A stretch of DNA of 64,000 nt. It comes from Thalassoroseus pseudoceratinae. Lineage in GTDB: Bacteria; Planctomycetota; Planctomycetia; Planctomycetales; Planctomycetaceae. The position numbers and the translations under genes were made by a program. The notes below the pieces were generated by a model, which made no database searches, was not told the DNA's origin, and saw only the letters and a program-made list of their open reading frames with translations. This document shows, in pieces, positions 16,263-26,070 of the stretch. The stretch lies in contig NZ_JAALXT010000006.1 of NCBI RefSeq assembly GCF_011634775.1, positions 492,802-556,801 of the forward strand. The letters are read 5' to 3'. Position 1 is the first letter of the stretch, and every line of letters begins with the position of its first letter.

Positions 16263-16446
16263 TTTGAATGCAGCGGCTGGCGCTATGTGTTTCGTAGGAA
16301 AAACCCATTCGAAGACGCTACACATACGGTCAACTCGCTTTAGATCACAACAAGAACTCACGCGACTCATGTTCGCGCAAGATCGGTACGTTGTCTAGCC
16401 ATCGGTAGAACTTGATGGTTTGAAGCGAGTCATCCTGTTGGGACGC

Positions 16447-19080
16447 TCACCAATTGCAGCACGGCACGGCTGGTGCGGAAATCTGCCAACGATGTGCGAA
16501 CGGGATCGGTTGACGAGCTGTCCGGTCGTAGACGGTTTGGCCATCGACGACCACACGGGTGACGTGGGTAGCGTGTTCGAAGGGATCGCCATCGTACAGC
16601 ACGATGTCGGCGACTTTACCGGCTTCCAAGCTGCCGTAGTCTTTGTCGATGCCCAGCAACTTGGCGGCGTCGAGTGTGACCGCTCGCAACGCCCGATCCA
16701 CGCCAAGTCCGTAAACGGCAGCCATCGCGGCTTCGTAACGCACGACACGCGTTTTCGGAACGTAGTATTCAATGCCACTCGTGAGTGCGAGCGGAATCTC
16801 TTTCTCCGCCAGGAACAGTGGATTGCTCATGTGAGAGTTAATCGTCTCCAAACCGCCGACCCGCTGCATCACGGGATGCACAAACACCGGCACGTTCGCT
16901 TGTTTGATCTCGTCGGCCACCAAATACGCTTCGGTGGCTTGAGACAATTCGCCGTCCAATTGGAATTCTTTGATCAATCGCAACGCGGTCAGCAAGTCGT
17001 CGGCTCGGTCCGCTGCGAACAGAGCTTTGGTTTTACCGGACACCACATCGGCCAATGCTTCGAGTTTCAAATTCCGATCGGGCTTCTTCGAGGAATCCTT
17101 GTCGGCTAACTTCAATTTGCGTTGATAGTTGACCGCTTCATTGAGGGCTTGTCGCAACAACGCCGCGGTACCCATGCGGGTCTGCGGTTTCTTGCCGTCG
17201 TAAGCTTGTTTCGGAGCATCGCCGAGATTGAACAGCATGGAATACGGGAACTTGAGCGTCATCGATTCGACCTGCGTTCCATGCGTGCGGAACACACCGG
17301 TCGCTCCCGCGATGACATTTGCATCCCCCGGACACGCATGCACAACGGTCACGCCCTGCTCCAAAAGATACCGCAACAACGGTTCGCCGGGATTGAACGC
17401 ATCGAGCGCCCGCACATCGGCCTGGTTCGGATCGCTCTTTTCGTTGGCCTCCTGATCGGCGGGGATGTTGTACTCACCGTTCAACGGGACCACGCTGAAC
17501 GCATCAATCAGCCCCGGCGTCACCGTAGCCGCCGTTAACACAGGTGCATTTTTCGCTCCGTCCGGAAGATCACCCTGCGGACCCGCGAATACGATCTTCC
17601 CATCTTTCACGTAGACCGCACCATTTGTGATCGGTCCCGAGGCCACCGAGTACAGCCGGCCTGCAAGCACGACGAATTCGGTATCCGAGTCTTTCGGCTG
17701 TGCAACTCGCGGCGGAGCGGCCGGTTCAATGGGTTGCTTAACGGTCGGCAACGGTTTAGGAAGCGATGGAATTTGCGACGAATCTTGCAGATGGAATCCA
17801 CCGACTTGATACCGTTGTTGCGTTTCATCGTTCCAATCGAAGACCGATTCGCCATCAATGAACGTTTGCAAAACCCGCGTGTAAACACTGAACGGTGGAC
17901 CGCTGAGGATCACGAAATCGGCGTCTTTCCCAGCGGCGAGCGACCCGAGTCGGTGATCCAAATGCATGGCTTCAGCAGCGTGCAGCGTGACGGATTTCAA
18001 CGCCAAGTTTTCGTCGAGTCCGCCCCGCACGGCCGTTGCGACCGTTCGCAAAAGAAACCGACTCTCCGTGACGGGATCGTCGGTGTTGATCAACACTTTC
18101 ACCCCGCGACTCGCCAACTCCGCCCCACATTCTTCGATCAGATCAACCACTTCCTGCTTTCCGCCAGGGCTATCGAGAACCGTCATCGAAACCGGCACCC
18201 CTGCCTCGGCGATGGCATCGAGCACCTTGAAACTTTCGGTGCCGTGCTGAATCACCAGTTCGAACCCGAATTCCTTTTTCAACCGCAGCGTGGTGAGAAT
18301 GTCGTCTGCCCGGTGCGTGTGGAAGTGGACCGTGCGGCGTTTTTCTAAGACTTCGACAAGCGGTTCCAACCCCAGATCGACTTCCGGCGGAGTGGCGTCG
18401 ACATCGGTCGCGGCCTTAGCCCGGTACGCATCCCACTTCCGTTTGTAGTCCTGGGCTTTCAGGAACTCCGCTCGTTGCATCGCCGCCAGTTTCATTCGCG
18501 TGCCCGGGGCTTGCCCTTTGCGACCGTAAGACCGCTTCGGGTTCTCGCCGTTGGCCATCTTAAGTCCGCCAAGAACCGTTTCCGGCTCGACCAACATTTG
18601 CTCCGGCGTGTAACCCCGCAGCTTGACGTAAATCGTTTGCCCACCGATGACGTTTCCACTGCCCGGCATCACGTTCGCCGTCGTCACACCGCCTGCATTG
18701 GCCATGCGGATACCAGGATCGTACGGGTTCAGTGAATCGAGTGCCCGCACCATCGACTGCACCGGCCCGGTCATTTCGTTGCCATCGCTGTTGCTCCGCA
18801 CACTCGGTCGGGAATACACGCCCAAGTGAGAATGCGTATCGACCAACCCCGGAATGATGACCTTTCCACCAACGTCGCGTGTCTCGGCATTCTCGGGAAT
18901 TTCGACGTCCGATTCAGTGCCGACAGCCACGATTTTGCCATCCGCAACCACCAGCACACCATTTTCGATCGGCGCGTCTTCAGCGGTATGGATTGTGGCT
19001 CCCCGAAAGACGGTCGGCGAATCATCCGCGTTGACTCTGAGCGAAAGAGACAACAGCAACAGAAAAATCAATCGCGACAT
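16447..19080 (-). CDS. Secreted double amidohydrolase, second half metal-site deficient
   Basis: 877 residues with a signal peptide (MSRLIFLLLLSLSLRVNADD). Two tandem imidazolonepropionase-like amidohydrolase domains occupy about residues 22-430 and 465-870. Domain 1 keeps the HxH site (IPGLVDTHSHLGVYSRP, H83/H85), the HGTESFKVLDA histidine and the DDPVTESR aspartate. Domain 2 has PGLIDAFSVVPLNG at the HxH position, so both histidines are lost; the C-terminal metal-site region reads TSGIEYYVP. The second half therefore looks like a structural pseudo-domain. Both end with the LGSLAAGKDADFVI / YGSLEAGKVADIVLYDG composite-barrel segment. The ATG at 19080 is preferred over 19095 because the signal peptide begins there. 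Substrate unknown. Confidence 0.88.
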   Translation of the reverse strand: MSRLIFLLLLSLSLRVNADDSPTVFRGATIHTAEDAPIENGVLVVADGKIVAVGTESDVEIPENAETRDVGGKVIIPGLVDTHSHLGVYSRPSVRSNSDGNEMTGPVQSMVRALDSLNPYDPGIRMANAGGVTTANVMPGSGNVIGGQTIYVKLRGYTPEQMLVEPETVLGGLKMANGENPKRSYGRKGQAPGTRMKLAAMQRAEFLKAQDYKRKWDAYRAKAATDVDATPPEVDLGLEPLVEVLEKRRTVHFHTHRADDILTTLRLKKEFGFELVIQHGTESFKVLDAIAEAGVPVSMTVLDSPGGKQEVVDLIEECGAELASRGVKVLINTDDPVTESRFLLRTVATAVRGGLDENLALKSVTLHAAEAMHLDHRLGSLAAGKDADFVILSGPPFSVYTRVLQTFIDGESVFDWNDETQQRYQVGGFHLQDSSQIPSLPKPLPTVKQPIEPAAPPRVAQPKDSDTEFVVLAGRLYSVASGPITNGAVYVKDGKIVFAGPQGDLPDGAKNAPVLTAATVTPGLIDAFSVVPLNGEYNIPADQEANEKSDPNQADVRALDAFNPGEPLLRYLLEQGVTVVHACPGDANVIAGATGVFRTHGTQVESMTLKFPYSMLFNLGDAPKQAYDGKKPQTRMGTAALLRQALNEAVNYQRKLKLADKDSSKKPDRNLKLEALADVVSGKTKALFAADRADDLLTALRLIKEFQLDGELSQATEAYLVADEIKQANVPVFVHPVMQRVGGLETINSHMSNPLFLAEKEIPLALTSGIEYYVPKTRVVRYEAAMAAVYGLGVDRALRAVTLDAAKLLGIDKDYGSLEAGKVADIVLYDGDPFEHATHVTRVVVDGQTVYDRTARQPIPFAHRWQISAPAVPCCNW

Positions 19081-19221
19081 CACAAGACTTTCCAAGACAT
19101 GCCCGAGGTTGAAAACTCAAGAAACATCTGAGGCAAACGCCCCACCGATTGCAAGCCAACGCCCCGCGCAAACAAAAAAGACCCACGACGAACCGCCGTA
19201 AGTCTTTTCAAGTAACGAGAT

Positions 19222-19305
<84 letters not shown>

Positions 19306-19522
19306 GGGAATCAATTATTTCGGTTTCGTGTCTCGAATGCAATAGATTACGCTGCTTCGGATTTTGTTCTTGCCGGGAATTGTTTCTGTGGGGTCTGCGG
19401 GATCGGTTTGTTGACCTCATGGAAATTTCGCAAGAAGTGGCAAAGGACTTGCACACCGAAAGTCGACTCCACCCGATAGGAACTCACCGGCTGATTTGGA
19501 ACTGGGTGCCCGAAAGGCTTGT

Positions 19523-21103
19523 ATGACAACGACGGACGAATTGCTCACTCTGTTCTTGATCACGTTTTCCGGGATTGCGTTGGGGCGAATCTCGTGGCGA
19601 GGCTTCTCCCTGGGGACATCCGGCGTGATTTTCACCGGGCTGATCGCGGGACATCTGGGTGGGCACGTTCCGGCAGCTGTGGGACCGCTGGGATTAGTGG
19701 TCTTCGTTTATTGCCTGGGGATCGATGCCGGGCCGCGGTTCTTCCGCGTCTTCTTCCAACAGGGCAAACAGTTGGCGTTTGTTGGAGCCGTCATGATTGT
19801 CGCGGCGATGTTGGCGGCTTGGGGATTCGCTCGCGTCGCTGGTTTGCCGGCAGATTTGGCAGCGGGCATTTTGGCCGGCGCGTTGACCAGCACGCCCGCT
19901 CTCGGAGCCGCCAGCGAAGTGTTGCCGGCCAATTCGGATTTGGCGGTGGGGTTCGGCATCGCCTATCCGTTAGGCACGCTTGCCGTGATTTTGTTTATCA
20001 ATATTGCTCCCAAAATCTTCAACGAAAATGAACGTCCGGCGGACCCCGCCGATTCAGCGGAACATTCGGGCATTCTCCGTCGACTCGTTCATGTCATGAA
20101 TCCGGCTTTGAGCGGAAAACGCCTCAATGAAATTACTCTCTTGGAACGGAGTCAGTGTCAGATTACGCGTCATTTGGCCGATGGTCTGCTGGAACCAATC
20201 CACGGCGAATTTCTGTTGGCCACCGGGCAACATTTGCTCCTCGTGGGACGCGAAGCCGATGTGAATCTTCTGACCGACTACTTGGGCGATGTCAGTCCGC
20301 ACCAAGGACACTCGCTCGAAACCGAAGAACATCGTCGGAGAATCGTCGCGACCTCGAAAAATGTGGTTGGCAAATCTCTTCGCGAGCTTCATCTGCGTTC
20401 GAAATACGGGATCACAATTTCGCGTGTCTATCGTCACGATGTGGAATTCGTGCCGGATGCGGACGAGGTCATCCATTTCGGGGACGCTTTGAGTGCCATC
20501 GGCGAGCCAGAGCAGTTGGAACAATTTGTCACGTTCGCTGGCCACCGGGAACGCTCGTTTGACGAAACGGATCTCATCTCACTCGCATTCGGTTTGATGA
20601 TCGGAACGCTGTTGGGCCAAGTCCGGTTTGAATTAGCGGGGGAAACCATTTCGCTGGGGCTCGCGGGGGGACCGTTGTTCGCGGGCTTGGTGATGGGGCA
20701 TTTCGGCCGCATTGGTCCGTTCGTCGGGCACTTTCCTCGTGCGGCTCGTTTGTTGCTGACCGAAACCGGATTGGCGTTGTTCTTGGCACAAGCGGGTGTC
20801 GAAGCCGGTAGCCAATTCGCCACGGTATTCAAACAACACGGGGTGATTCTCTGCCTGGGAGCAATTTCGGTCGCGTCCGCCCCGTTGATTGTGGGGATGC
20901 TCATGACACGCTTCATCGTCCCGCTGAGTGGTCTCCAAACCTTGGGTGCCATTTGTGGTGCGATGACATCCACACCTGGATTGGGTGCGTTGACCTCTAA
21001 GATCGATTCCAAAATCCCGGCCACGAGCTACGCCACCGTGTACCCGTTGGCCCTGATTCTGATGAGCCTTCTCGCTCCTGCGTTGATCTCGCTGATGTCC
21101 TGA
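19523..21103 (+). CDS. AspT/YidE-family transporter with TrkA-C domains
   Basis: 526-residue integral membrane protein of the aspartate:alanine exchanger (AAE) family. There are two hydrophobic blocks of about five to six helices (residues 5-165 and 355-525). Each contains the duplicated GALTSTPALGA / GAMTSTPGLGAL motif. The central soluble part (about 195-345) has two RCK/TrkA-C-like segments (ITRHLADGLLEPIHGEFLL...). The ATG at 19523 has AAAGG upstream; an open frame to 19496 is not needed. Real substrates could be amino acids or other anions. It is monocistronic. Confidence 0.88.
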   Translation: MTTTDELLTLFLITFSGIALGRISWRGFSLGTSGVIFTGLIAGHLGGHVPAAVGPLGLVVFVYCLGIDAGPRFFRVFFQQGKQLAFVGAVMIVAAMLAAWGFARVAGLPADLAAGILAGALTSTPALGAASEVLPANSDLAVGFGIAYPLGTLAVILFINIAPKIFNENERPADPADSAEHSGILRRLVHVMNPALSGKRLNEITLLERSQCQITRHLADGLLEPIHGEFLLATGQHLLLVGREADVNLLTDYLGDVSPHQGHSLETEEHRRRIVATSKNVVGKSLRELHLRSKYGITISRVYRHDVEFVPDADEVIHFGDALSAIGEPEQLEQFVTFAGHRERSFDETDLISLAFGLMIGTLLGQVRFELAGETISLGLAGGPLFAGLVMGHFGRIGPFVGHFPRAARLLLTETGLALFLAQAGVEAGSQFATVFKQHGVILCLGAISVASAPLIVGMLMTRFIVPLSGLQTLGAICGAMTSTPGLGALTSKIDSKIPATSYATVYPLALILMSLLAPALISLMS

Positions 21104-21259
21104 TCGGCCGCAAGGAAGCATCGTTCTTGGTCGTCACCCCGGGTCTGTTTGTACTCTTGATCGAAAATCGGGGTTTACACGTTTTTTCTTTTTCATTACA
21201 GGTTCGCTATCGTACGGACATCTTGAATTTTTGGCCACATGGATGGTGGGGCTGGTGGT

Positions 21260-22192
21260 ATGAAGAGTTTGCTTCGTCGCTTTGGAAAAAGCTCGGATTC
21301 AGGGTTAGCGACCGCAGTCGAGGAGAAGTTGGACAAATCCGCTCAGGATTTGGCGACGGCATTGGCTGCGGAAACACCAGCCGAGACCAAGCCGGAACCC
21401 GAACCGGAACCAGTCGAAGAAGAATTTCAGTTCGACGGCCATGAAGAAGGACGCGTGGCGATTCATCAAGTCGACCCGCTCTCCGATGACGAACTTCAAC
21501 GCCTCAACAAGTTGTTGCCTTGGAGTGCCTGGACAGTCGACTCGCACGGGCGACGGTTCGGCAATCGGCACAATAAAAAGAAACGCATCATTCCGGCGGA
21601 AATGCCGGATCATCGTATCGTCAGTCTGGCGGAACGCGTTGATCTCACCGACTCAACCGTTGTTGAAGTCGGTTGTTTCGAAGGTCTGCACACCGTTGCT
21701 CTTTGTGAGCGAGCCAAGCACGTCGTGGCTGTCGATTCGCGAATCGAACACTGCGTGAAAACAATGGTCCGCTGCTGGGCGTTCAACCAAAAGAACGTTC
21801 AAGTCGAACTCCACGACTTGGAAGAGGGTTTGCCGACGCGGTTCTCTGCCGAATGCGATGTGCTGCATCATGTCGGTGTGCTCTATCACTTGAGTGATCC
21901 GGTCGGGCACTTGCGGGAGTATCTCTCGCAGACCAAGAAGATGGTCATGCTCGATACCCACGTCGCCCCGGAAGACAAAGAACTCGACGAATACGAAGGC
22001 TATCGCTACTTCCGTTACCGCGAACACGGCCGCGATGCCCCGTTCGCCGGTATGCTCGATCACGCCAAGTGGTTGCACCTGGAAGATTTACAGCGATTGC
22101 TCAAAGAGTGTGGCTTCACGAATGTTGATGTCGCCGAACACCGCGACGAACGCAACGGCCCCCGCGTCTTGATCTATGCGGGACGCCCGTAA
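21260..22192 (+). CDS. Class I SAM-dependent methyltransferase
   Basis: 310-residue protein. The N-terminal ~60 residues are disordered, with a Pro/Glu run (ETKPEPEPEPVEEE). The methyltransferase fold follows: motif I VVEVGCFEGLHTVAL, the acidic VVAVDSR that binds the ribose, and DVLHHVGVLYHLSDP as motif IV. The layout resembles CmoB/DUF1698-like methyltransferases (WTVDSHGRRFGNRHNKKKR upstream), but the substrate is not clear. The ATG at 21260 has GGTGGGG upstream; an ATG at 21239 has no site. The small gene at 22202 follows after 9 nt. Confidence 0.82.
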   Translation: MKSLLRRFGKSSDSGLATAVEEKLDKSAQDLATALAAETPAETKPEPEPEPVEEEFQFDGHEEGRVAIHQVDPLSDDELQRLNKLLPWSAWTVDSHGRRFGNRHNKKKRIIPAEMPDHRIVSLAERVDLTDSTVVEVGCFEGLHTVALCERAKHVVAVDSRIEHCVKTMVRCWAFNQKNVQVELHDLEEGLPTRFSAECDVLHHVGVLYHLSDPVGHLREYLSQTKKMVMLDTHVAPEDKELDEYEGYRYFRYREHGRDAPFAGMLDHAKWLHLEDLQRLLKECGFTNVDVAEHRDERNGPRVLIYAGRP

Positions 22193-22201
22193 GCTGCGTG
22201 A

Positions 22202-22471
22202 ATGGGGGAATGGCTGTCGATGCAACAATTGGCAAAAGCACTGGTTGAAGTGGCAGCCTTTCTCGATTTGTCGAGTGATGACGTTGTCGATCCTGATTCT
22301 GCGGTCGGTGTTCTTGAACAAATCGCCGCGGAACTCGCACGGGCAACACCATTGGAACTCAACGCTCTCCGAGAAGTCATTGACGAGAAGCTGCAAGCAT
22401 CTCAGGACGAAGACGAACGAGAATTCTACGAGAGCTTTTTCGAGTCTTTTGGCTTAGATGACAAAAGGTGA
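22202..22471 (+). CDS. Small acidic helical protein, unknown
   Basis: 89 residues, strongly acidic at the C-terminus (ASQDEDEREFYESFFESFGL) and helical throughout. It begins 9 nt after the methyltransferase stop, so it is probably co-transcribed. An internal ATG (22220) could also be the start. No family is recognised. It may be a planctomycete-specific accessory protein. Confidence 0.6.
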   Translation: MGEWLSMQQLAKALVEVAAFLDLSSDDVVDPDSAVGVLEQIAAELARATPLELNALREVIDEKLQASQDEDEREFYESFFESFGLDDKR

Positions 22472-22534
22472 GACGGAAATTACGATCGCAGACGTCACCG
22501 CTCCACGGTTCTGACTACAGAACTCCGACCGATT

Positions 22535-23485
22535 ATGCCGATTCTTCTGATACGGAGAATTGGCTCATCGGGGGGTGCTGTGATTCGGTCCGCTTGTTGC
22601 ATGATCTTGGCGTTCGCGTTCGTCGGTTGCTCGACGGTCGAAGTCGGTGTATCGAACCCGATTCCCGGTTTATCACGGGTCGCGGTTGTTCCGTTCTTCA
22701 ATCTCAGCATGGAACCGGCGGCGGACGGGCATCGCTTTGCCGAAGCGTATTTCACGGAACTTCAACGTACACCGGGTTTTGAGGTTGTACCGGTCGGGGT
22801 TGCCGATGCGGCGATGCAAGATCACGGTCTGAATCTGAATAATCCCGGCGATGCCTTGAAGCTGGCGAAAATTCTGGACGTGGATGCCATCGTTGTCGGT
22901 GCGATCACCGCATACGATCCGTATTATCCCCCACGTGTCGGTTTGCGGGTGGCATGGTATTCGCCGTACGAGTGGAACTTCTCGCCGGGCTTGCCGACCG
23001 ATCCGCGTGCCCGTGCTCCCATTTTTCCACCGACGATCGTTCTGCCCGCGTTGCCAGACGGTTCCTGCGACGGTCCTAAGAAACCGGGACGACGGTTTGG
23101 GCGGCATCGGGATCTCTGCGAAGGACCACAAAGTCCCGACACACCGCAGTCTCCGGTGGAATCCTGCACCGAGGATGTGATCCGTGGGCAATCGCCGGAC
23201 GAAATTGTTGTTTGGGACGAAACACCAGTGACGCCGGTTGACCCGACGCGTCCGTTGATGTCCTATTCGCGGATTTTCGACGGAGCCGACTCCGCTCTGA
23301 CGGCGGCGTTGCGAGATTATGTCGAACTCAATGGCGATTTACGCAGCGGCGGTTGGGAAGCGTATTTGCACCGCAGCGACGACTTTCTGCAATTCACCGC
23401 TCGATTGATGATCGACGAAATGCTGATGCTCCACGGCGGTGAAACCCGTCGACGCGTCGTATTTGCCCATCGAAAGCAACGGTGA
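22535..23485 (+). CDS. CsgG-like lipoprotein
   Basis: 316-residue predicted lipoprotein. The N-terminus has a hydrophobic segment ending in the lipobox AFAFVGC-S (cysteine about residue 31). After processing, VAVVPFFNLSMEPAADGHR and a following alternating beta/alpha region (LAKILDVDAIVVGAITAYDP) resemble the CsgG/TolB-N type domain of periplasmic lipoproteins. A Pro-rich linker (160-230) follows. A GTG at 22580 preceded by GGGGGG is an alternative start. Role inferred as envelope assembly or secretion. The next gene overlaps no coding but lies about 170 nt downstream. Confidence 0.68.
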   Translation: MPILLIRRIGSSGGAVIRSACCMILAFAFVGCSTVEVGVSNPIPGLSRVAVVPFFNLSMEPAADGHRFAEAYFTELQRTPGFEVVPVGVADAAMQDHGLNLNNPGDALKLAKILDVDAIVVGAITAYDPYYPPRVGLRVAWYSPYEWNFSPGLPTDPRARAPIFPPTIVLPALPDGSCDGPKKPGRRFGRHRDLCEGPQSPDTPQSPVESCTEDVIRGQSPDEIVVWDETPVTPVDPTRPLMSYSRIFDGADSALTAALRDYVELNGDLRSGGWEAYLHRSDDFLQFTARLMIDEMLMLHGGETRRRVVFAHRKQR

Positions 23486-23652
23486 TCTTGAAATTCTGAT
23501 CGGAACGATTGCACGGATCGCACCACTCGCGACGGCAACTCGGTTCCGTCTGTTCGTTCCGGCAGAAATTCGGCAACGGTTCGTGGCAAACTTGGTCGAT
23601 AACCCCAGTGAACCATTACATCAGCGGTTGTCGCCCAGGAAGGCCGAAGACA

Positions 23653-23877
23653 ATGCAGCAAGGTATGAACGTATTGGCGCTCGTGAAGGAATCGGAACGC
23701 TATGTGTTTCTCTACGACGATGAGAGCCATTCCACGGTGCTGCAACAACTTGGCAAATGCGCCGCGGATCACGAACTGAGCTTCACCTGGTACGACGCCG
23801 CCATCCTCAGCCAAAAAGTGCGACGGCTCCGGCAGGAACGCGAAGCGGAAGCCAACGCCGGCCCATATGCCGAGTGA
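23653..23877 (+). CDS. Small conserved planctomycete protein of unknown function
   Basis: 74 residues: MNVLALVKESERYVFLYDDE from residue 5, then TVLQQLGKCAADHELSFTW and YDAAILSQKVRRLRQERE. From memory, short proteins with 'NVLALVK..ERYVFLYDD' are widespread in Planctomycetota, and no function is known to me. AGGAAGG lies 9 nt before the ATG at 23653. It precedes the XerC-type recombinase, which I recall as a common arrangement. An open frame to 23509 shows no conserved residues. Confidence 0.72.
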   Translation: MQQGMNVLALVKESERYVFLYDDESHSTVLQQLGKCAADHELSFTWYDAAILSQKVRRLRQEREAEANAGPYAE

Positions 23878-23982
23878 TTCCTGAAGTGAGGCGTCTGGAA
23901 TCGGGCGTTGAATGCCTTGTGTCTCCACGTGATTCCATTTCGAATCGTCTCACTCTCCACGCCTTACCCCTCCATCTGCACT

Positions 23983-24903
23983 ATGGATGAAGCGATCGAC
24001 CTGTTCGCGCGGTACTTGCGAATCGAGCGGAATTCCTCCGCGTTGACGGTCAAATCGTACACGGATGACCTGCGGAGCCTGTGCGAGTTCTTCGAGGAAT
24101 ACCAAGGCCAACTCTATCCCCCAGCGGAAGTCACGACGCAATTGCTGCGGACCTACGTGACGTTTCTGCACGAGTGTCAATATGCACGGAGCACGGTGGC
24201 TCGACGATTGGCATGTCTGCGGAGTTTCTTTGCGTTCTGCGTCCGTGAAGGGCTGTGCGATACAAACCCCGCCAAAGCGTTGCGAACGCCGCGAGCCGGT
24301 CGGAAACTGCCTCACTTTCTGACGACCGAACAAGTCGGGCAGCTGTTAGATGCCCCATCGGCCAACACGCCCGATGGTCTTCGCGACCGGGCGATTCTGG
24401 AAACGACCTATTCCGCCGGTTTGCGTGTGAGCGAGTTGGTCTCGCTCAATGTTTCCAACTGGGACCGCGATGCCGACGTGCTGCGAGTCCTCGGGAAAGG
24501 TCGCAAAGAGCGTGTTGCACCGATCGGAAGTTACGCGGCTCGGGCGTTGGATCGGTATTTGGAAGTCCGCGAACCGGCAGCGAGTTTGCCGCCGGCGGAG
24601 CAAGATGCGTTGTTCCTCAACCGCTTCGGCAAACGACTCTCCGACCGAAGCGTGCGACGCATGCTCGACAAGTATCTGCTGCAAACCGGTCTGAACCAAC
24701 TGACCTCGCCGCACACGCTGCGTCACAGTTTTGCCACGCACTTGCTCGATGGCGGAGCGGACTTACGCAGCGTTCAAGAACTTCTCGGGCACAAAAGCCT
24801 GACAACCACGCAAATTTACACCCACGTCAGCACGCGACGTCTGCGGGAAACCTACGAACTCGCCCACCCACATGCGGCGGGGAATCGACGCGCTGCGTCT
24901 TGA
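23983..24903 (+). CDS. xerC: Tyrosine recombinase XerC/XerD-type
   Basis: 306-residue site-specific recombinase. The SAM-like N-terminal core-binding domain is at about residues 1-95, and the catalytic domain is at about 110-295. Catalytic residues are visible: Arg in [10 protein letters not shown], Lys in [18 protein letters not shown] (His/Arg), [11 protein letters not shown] with the Tyr nucleophile. The length and layout match chromosomal XerC/XerD, which resolves chromosome dimers at dif, not phage integrases. The ATG at 23983 is chosen since upstream in-frame starts (23908) add non-conserved residues. It is convergent with the UXS gene. Confidence 0.9.
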   Translation: MDEAIDLFARYLRIERNSSALTVKSYTDDLRSLCEFFEEYQGQLYPPAEVTTQLLRTYVTFLHECQYARSTVARRLACLRSFFAFCVREGLCDTNPAKALRTPRAGRKLPHFLTTEQVGQLLDAPSANTPDGLRDRAILETTYSAGLRVSELVSLNVSNWDRDADVLRVLGKGRKERVAPIGSYAARALDRYLEVREPAASLPPAEQDALFLNRFGKRLSDRSVRRMLDKYLLQTGLNQLTSPHTLRHSFATHLLDGGADLRSVQELLGHKSLTTTQIYTHVSTRRLRETYELAHPHAAGNRRAAS

Positions 24904-24946
24904 CGGATGTGCGGCGCGTGGCGTTGTATTTTTCTCGCCTCACACC

Positions 24947-25882
24947 TCACACGCCGAGCTGTTCCCGATAGTATGCAACCGTGCTCTTCAGTCCCGTTTC
25001 GAGCGGAACTTTTGGTTCCCATCCCAAGAGCGTGCGGGCTTTTTCGATATTCGGACAGCGTTGTTTCGGGTCGTCGGCGGGGAGTTCGAGATTCTTCAGC
25101 TCGCTCTTCGACTGTGTTTCCGCCAACACTTTCTCGGCGAGTTCCAACATCGAATTCTCGACTGGGTTGCCGATGTTAAATGGCCCGGTGTGTTCGTCGT
25201 TGTCCATCAGCTTCATCATGCCCGCGATGAGATCATCCACGTAACAGAACGATCGCGTTTGGCTGCCGTCACCGTAAATCGTGAGCGGTTCGCCCCGCAG
25301 GGCTTGCGTGATGAAATTGGAAATCACACGGCCGTCGTTCGGGTCCATCCGCGGACCGTAGGTGTTGAAGATACGAATGAGGCGAACTTCCAGGTCGTGC
25401 GCGAGATGGTAGTTCATGCACAAACTCTCGGCGACACGCTTGCCCTCGTCGTAACAACTTCGCGGCCCCAGCGGATTGACGTGGCCCCAATAATCTTCGG
25501 TTTGCGGATGAACTTCCGGGTCGCCGTAAACTTCACTGGTGGAGGCGTGCAAGATTCGCGCTCGACACCGTTTCGCCAAACCTAAGACGTTCACCATGCC
25601 GACGGTGCTGGTTTTGATCGTCTTGATCGCATTGTACTGATACGCCACCGGCGACGCGGGACACGCCAGGTTGTAAATCTGATCGCATTCCAAATACAGC
25701 GGGTGCACAATGTCGTGCCGAACCAGCTCGAATTGCGGATGACCGATCAGGTGTTGGATGTTTTGTTTGCGTCCCGTGAAGAAGTTATCGACGCAGATCA
25801 CGTCGTCGCCGCGTTCGATCAGCCGATCGCAAAGATGACTTCCCAAAAAACCGGCACCACCGGTGACGAGAATCGCACTCAT
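24947..25882 (-). CDS. UDP-glucuronic acid decarboxylase (UXS-type)
   Basis: 311-residue SDR-fold enzyme, predicted to convert UDP-glucuronate to UDP-xylose with bound NAD. The glycine-rich NAD motif [10 protein letters not shown] is at residues 8-17. [20 protein letters not shown] and the catalytic YDEGKRVAE (Tyr/Lys) follow. [18 protein letters not shown] and FCYVDDLI are characteristic of UXS. It belongs to nucleotide-sugar metabolism for surface polysaccharides. It is convergent with xerC and divergent from the sialate esterase. Confidence 0.93.
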   Translation of the reverse strand: MSAILVTGGAGFLGSHLCDRLIERGDDVICVDNFFTGRKQNIQHLIGHPQFELVRHDIVHPLYLECDQIYNLACPASPVAYQYNAIKTIKTSTVGMVNVLGLAKRCRARILHASTSEVYGDPEVHPQTEDYWGHVNPLGPRSCYDEGKRVAESLCMNYHLAHDLEVRLIRIFNTYGPRMDPNDGRVISNFITQALRGEPLTIYGDGSQTRSFCYVDDLIAGMMKLMDNDEHTGPFNIGNPVENSMLELAEKVLAETQSKSELKNLELPADDPKQRCPNIEKARTLLGWEPKVPLETGLKSTVAYYREQLGV

Positions 25883-26070
25883 TCGTAGTTCCTTCTTGGT
25901 CGCAACATTCGATCAGTCCGCCGCGACATGGTATCGGCTCCCCCGCCTGCGTCAATGCCGCTGTCGGTCATCAATTAGCCTTCGTTGATGCTTGTTCGCC
26001 CGAGGAGTATGCTGATTGGCCAGTTACCCGAGTCAGTACAGTTTCACAATTTTTGGAATGAGGAGAAACC

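Noticed and set aside
22468..22782. 104-codon ORF before and over the lipoprotein start
   Set aside because: Out of frame with the lipoprotein and without a leader or domain.
23983..24903. Phage or integron integrase
   Set aside because: Length and motifs fit chromosomal XerC/XerD, and no attachment sites or phage genes are adjacent.
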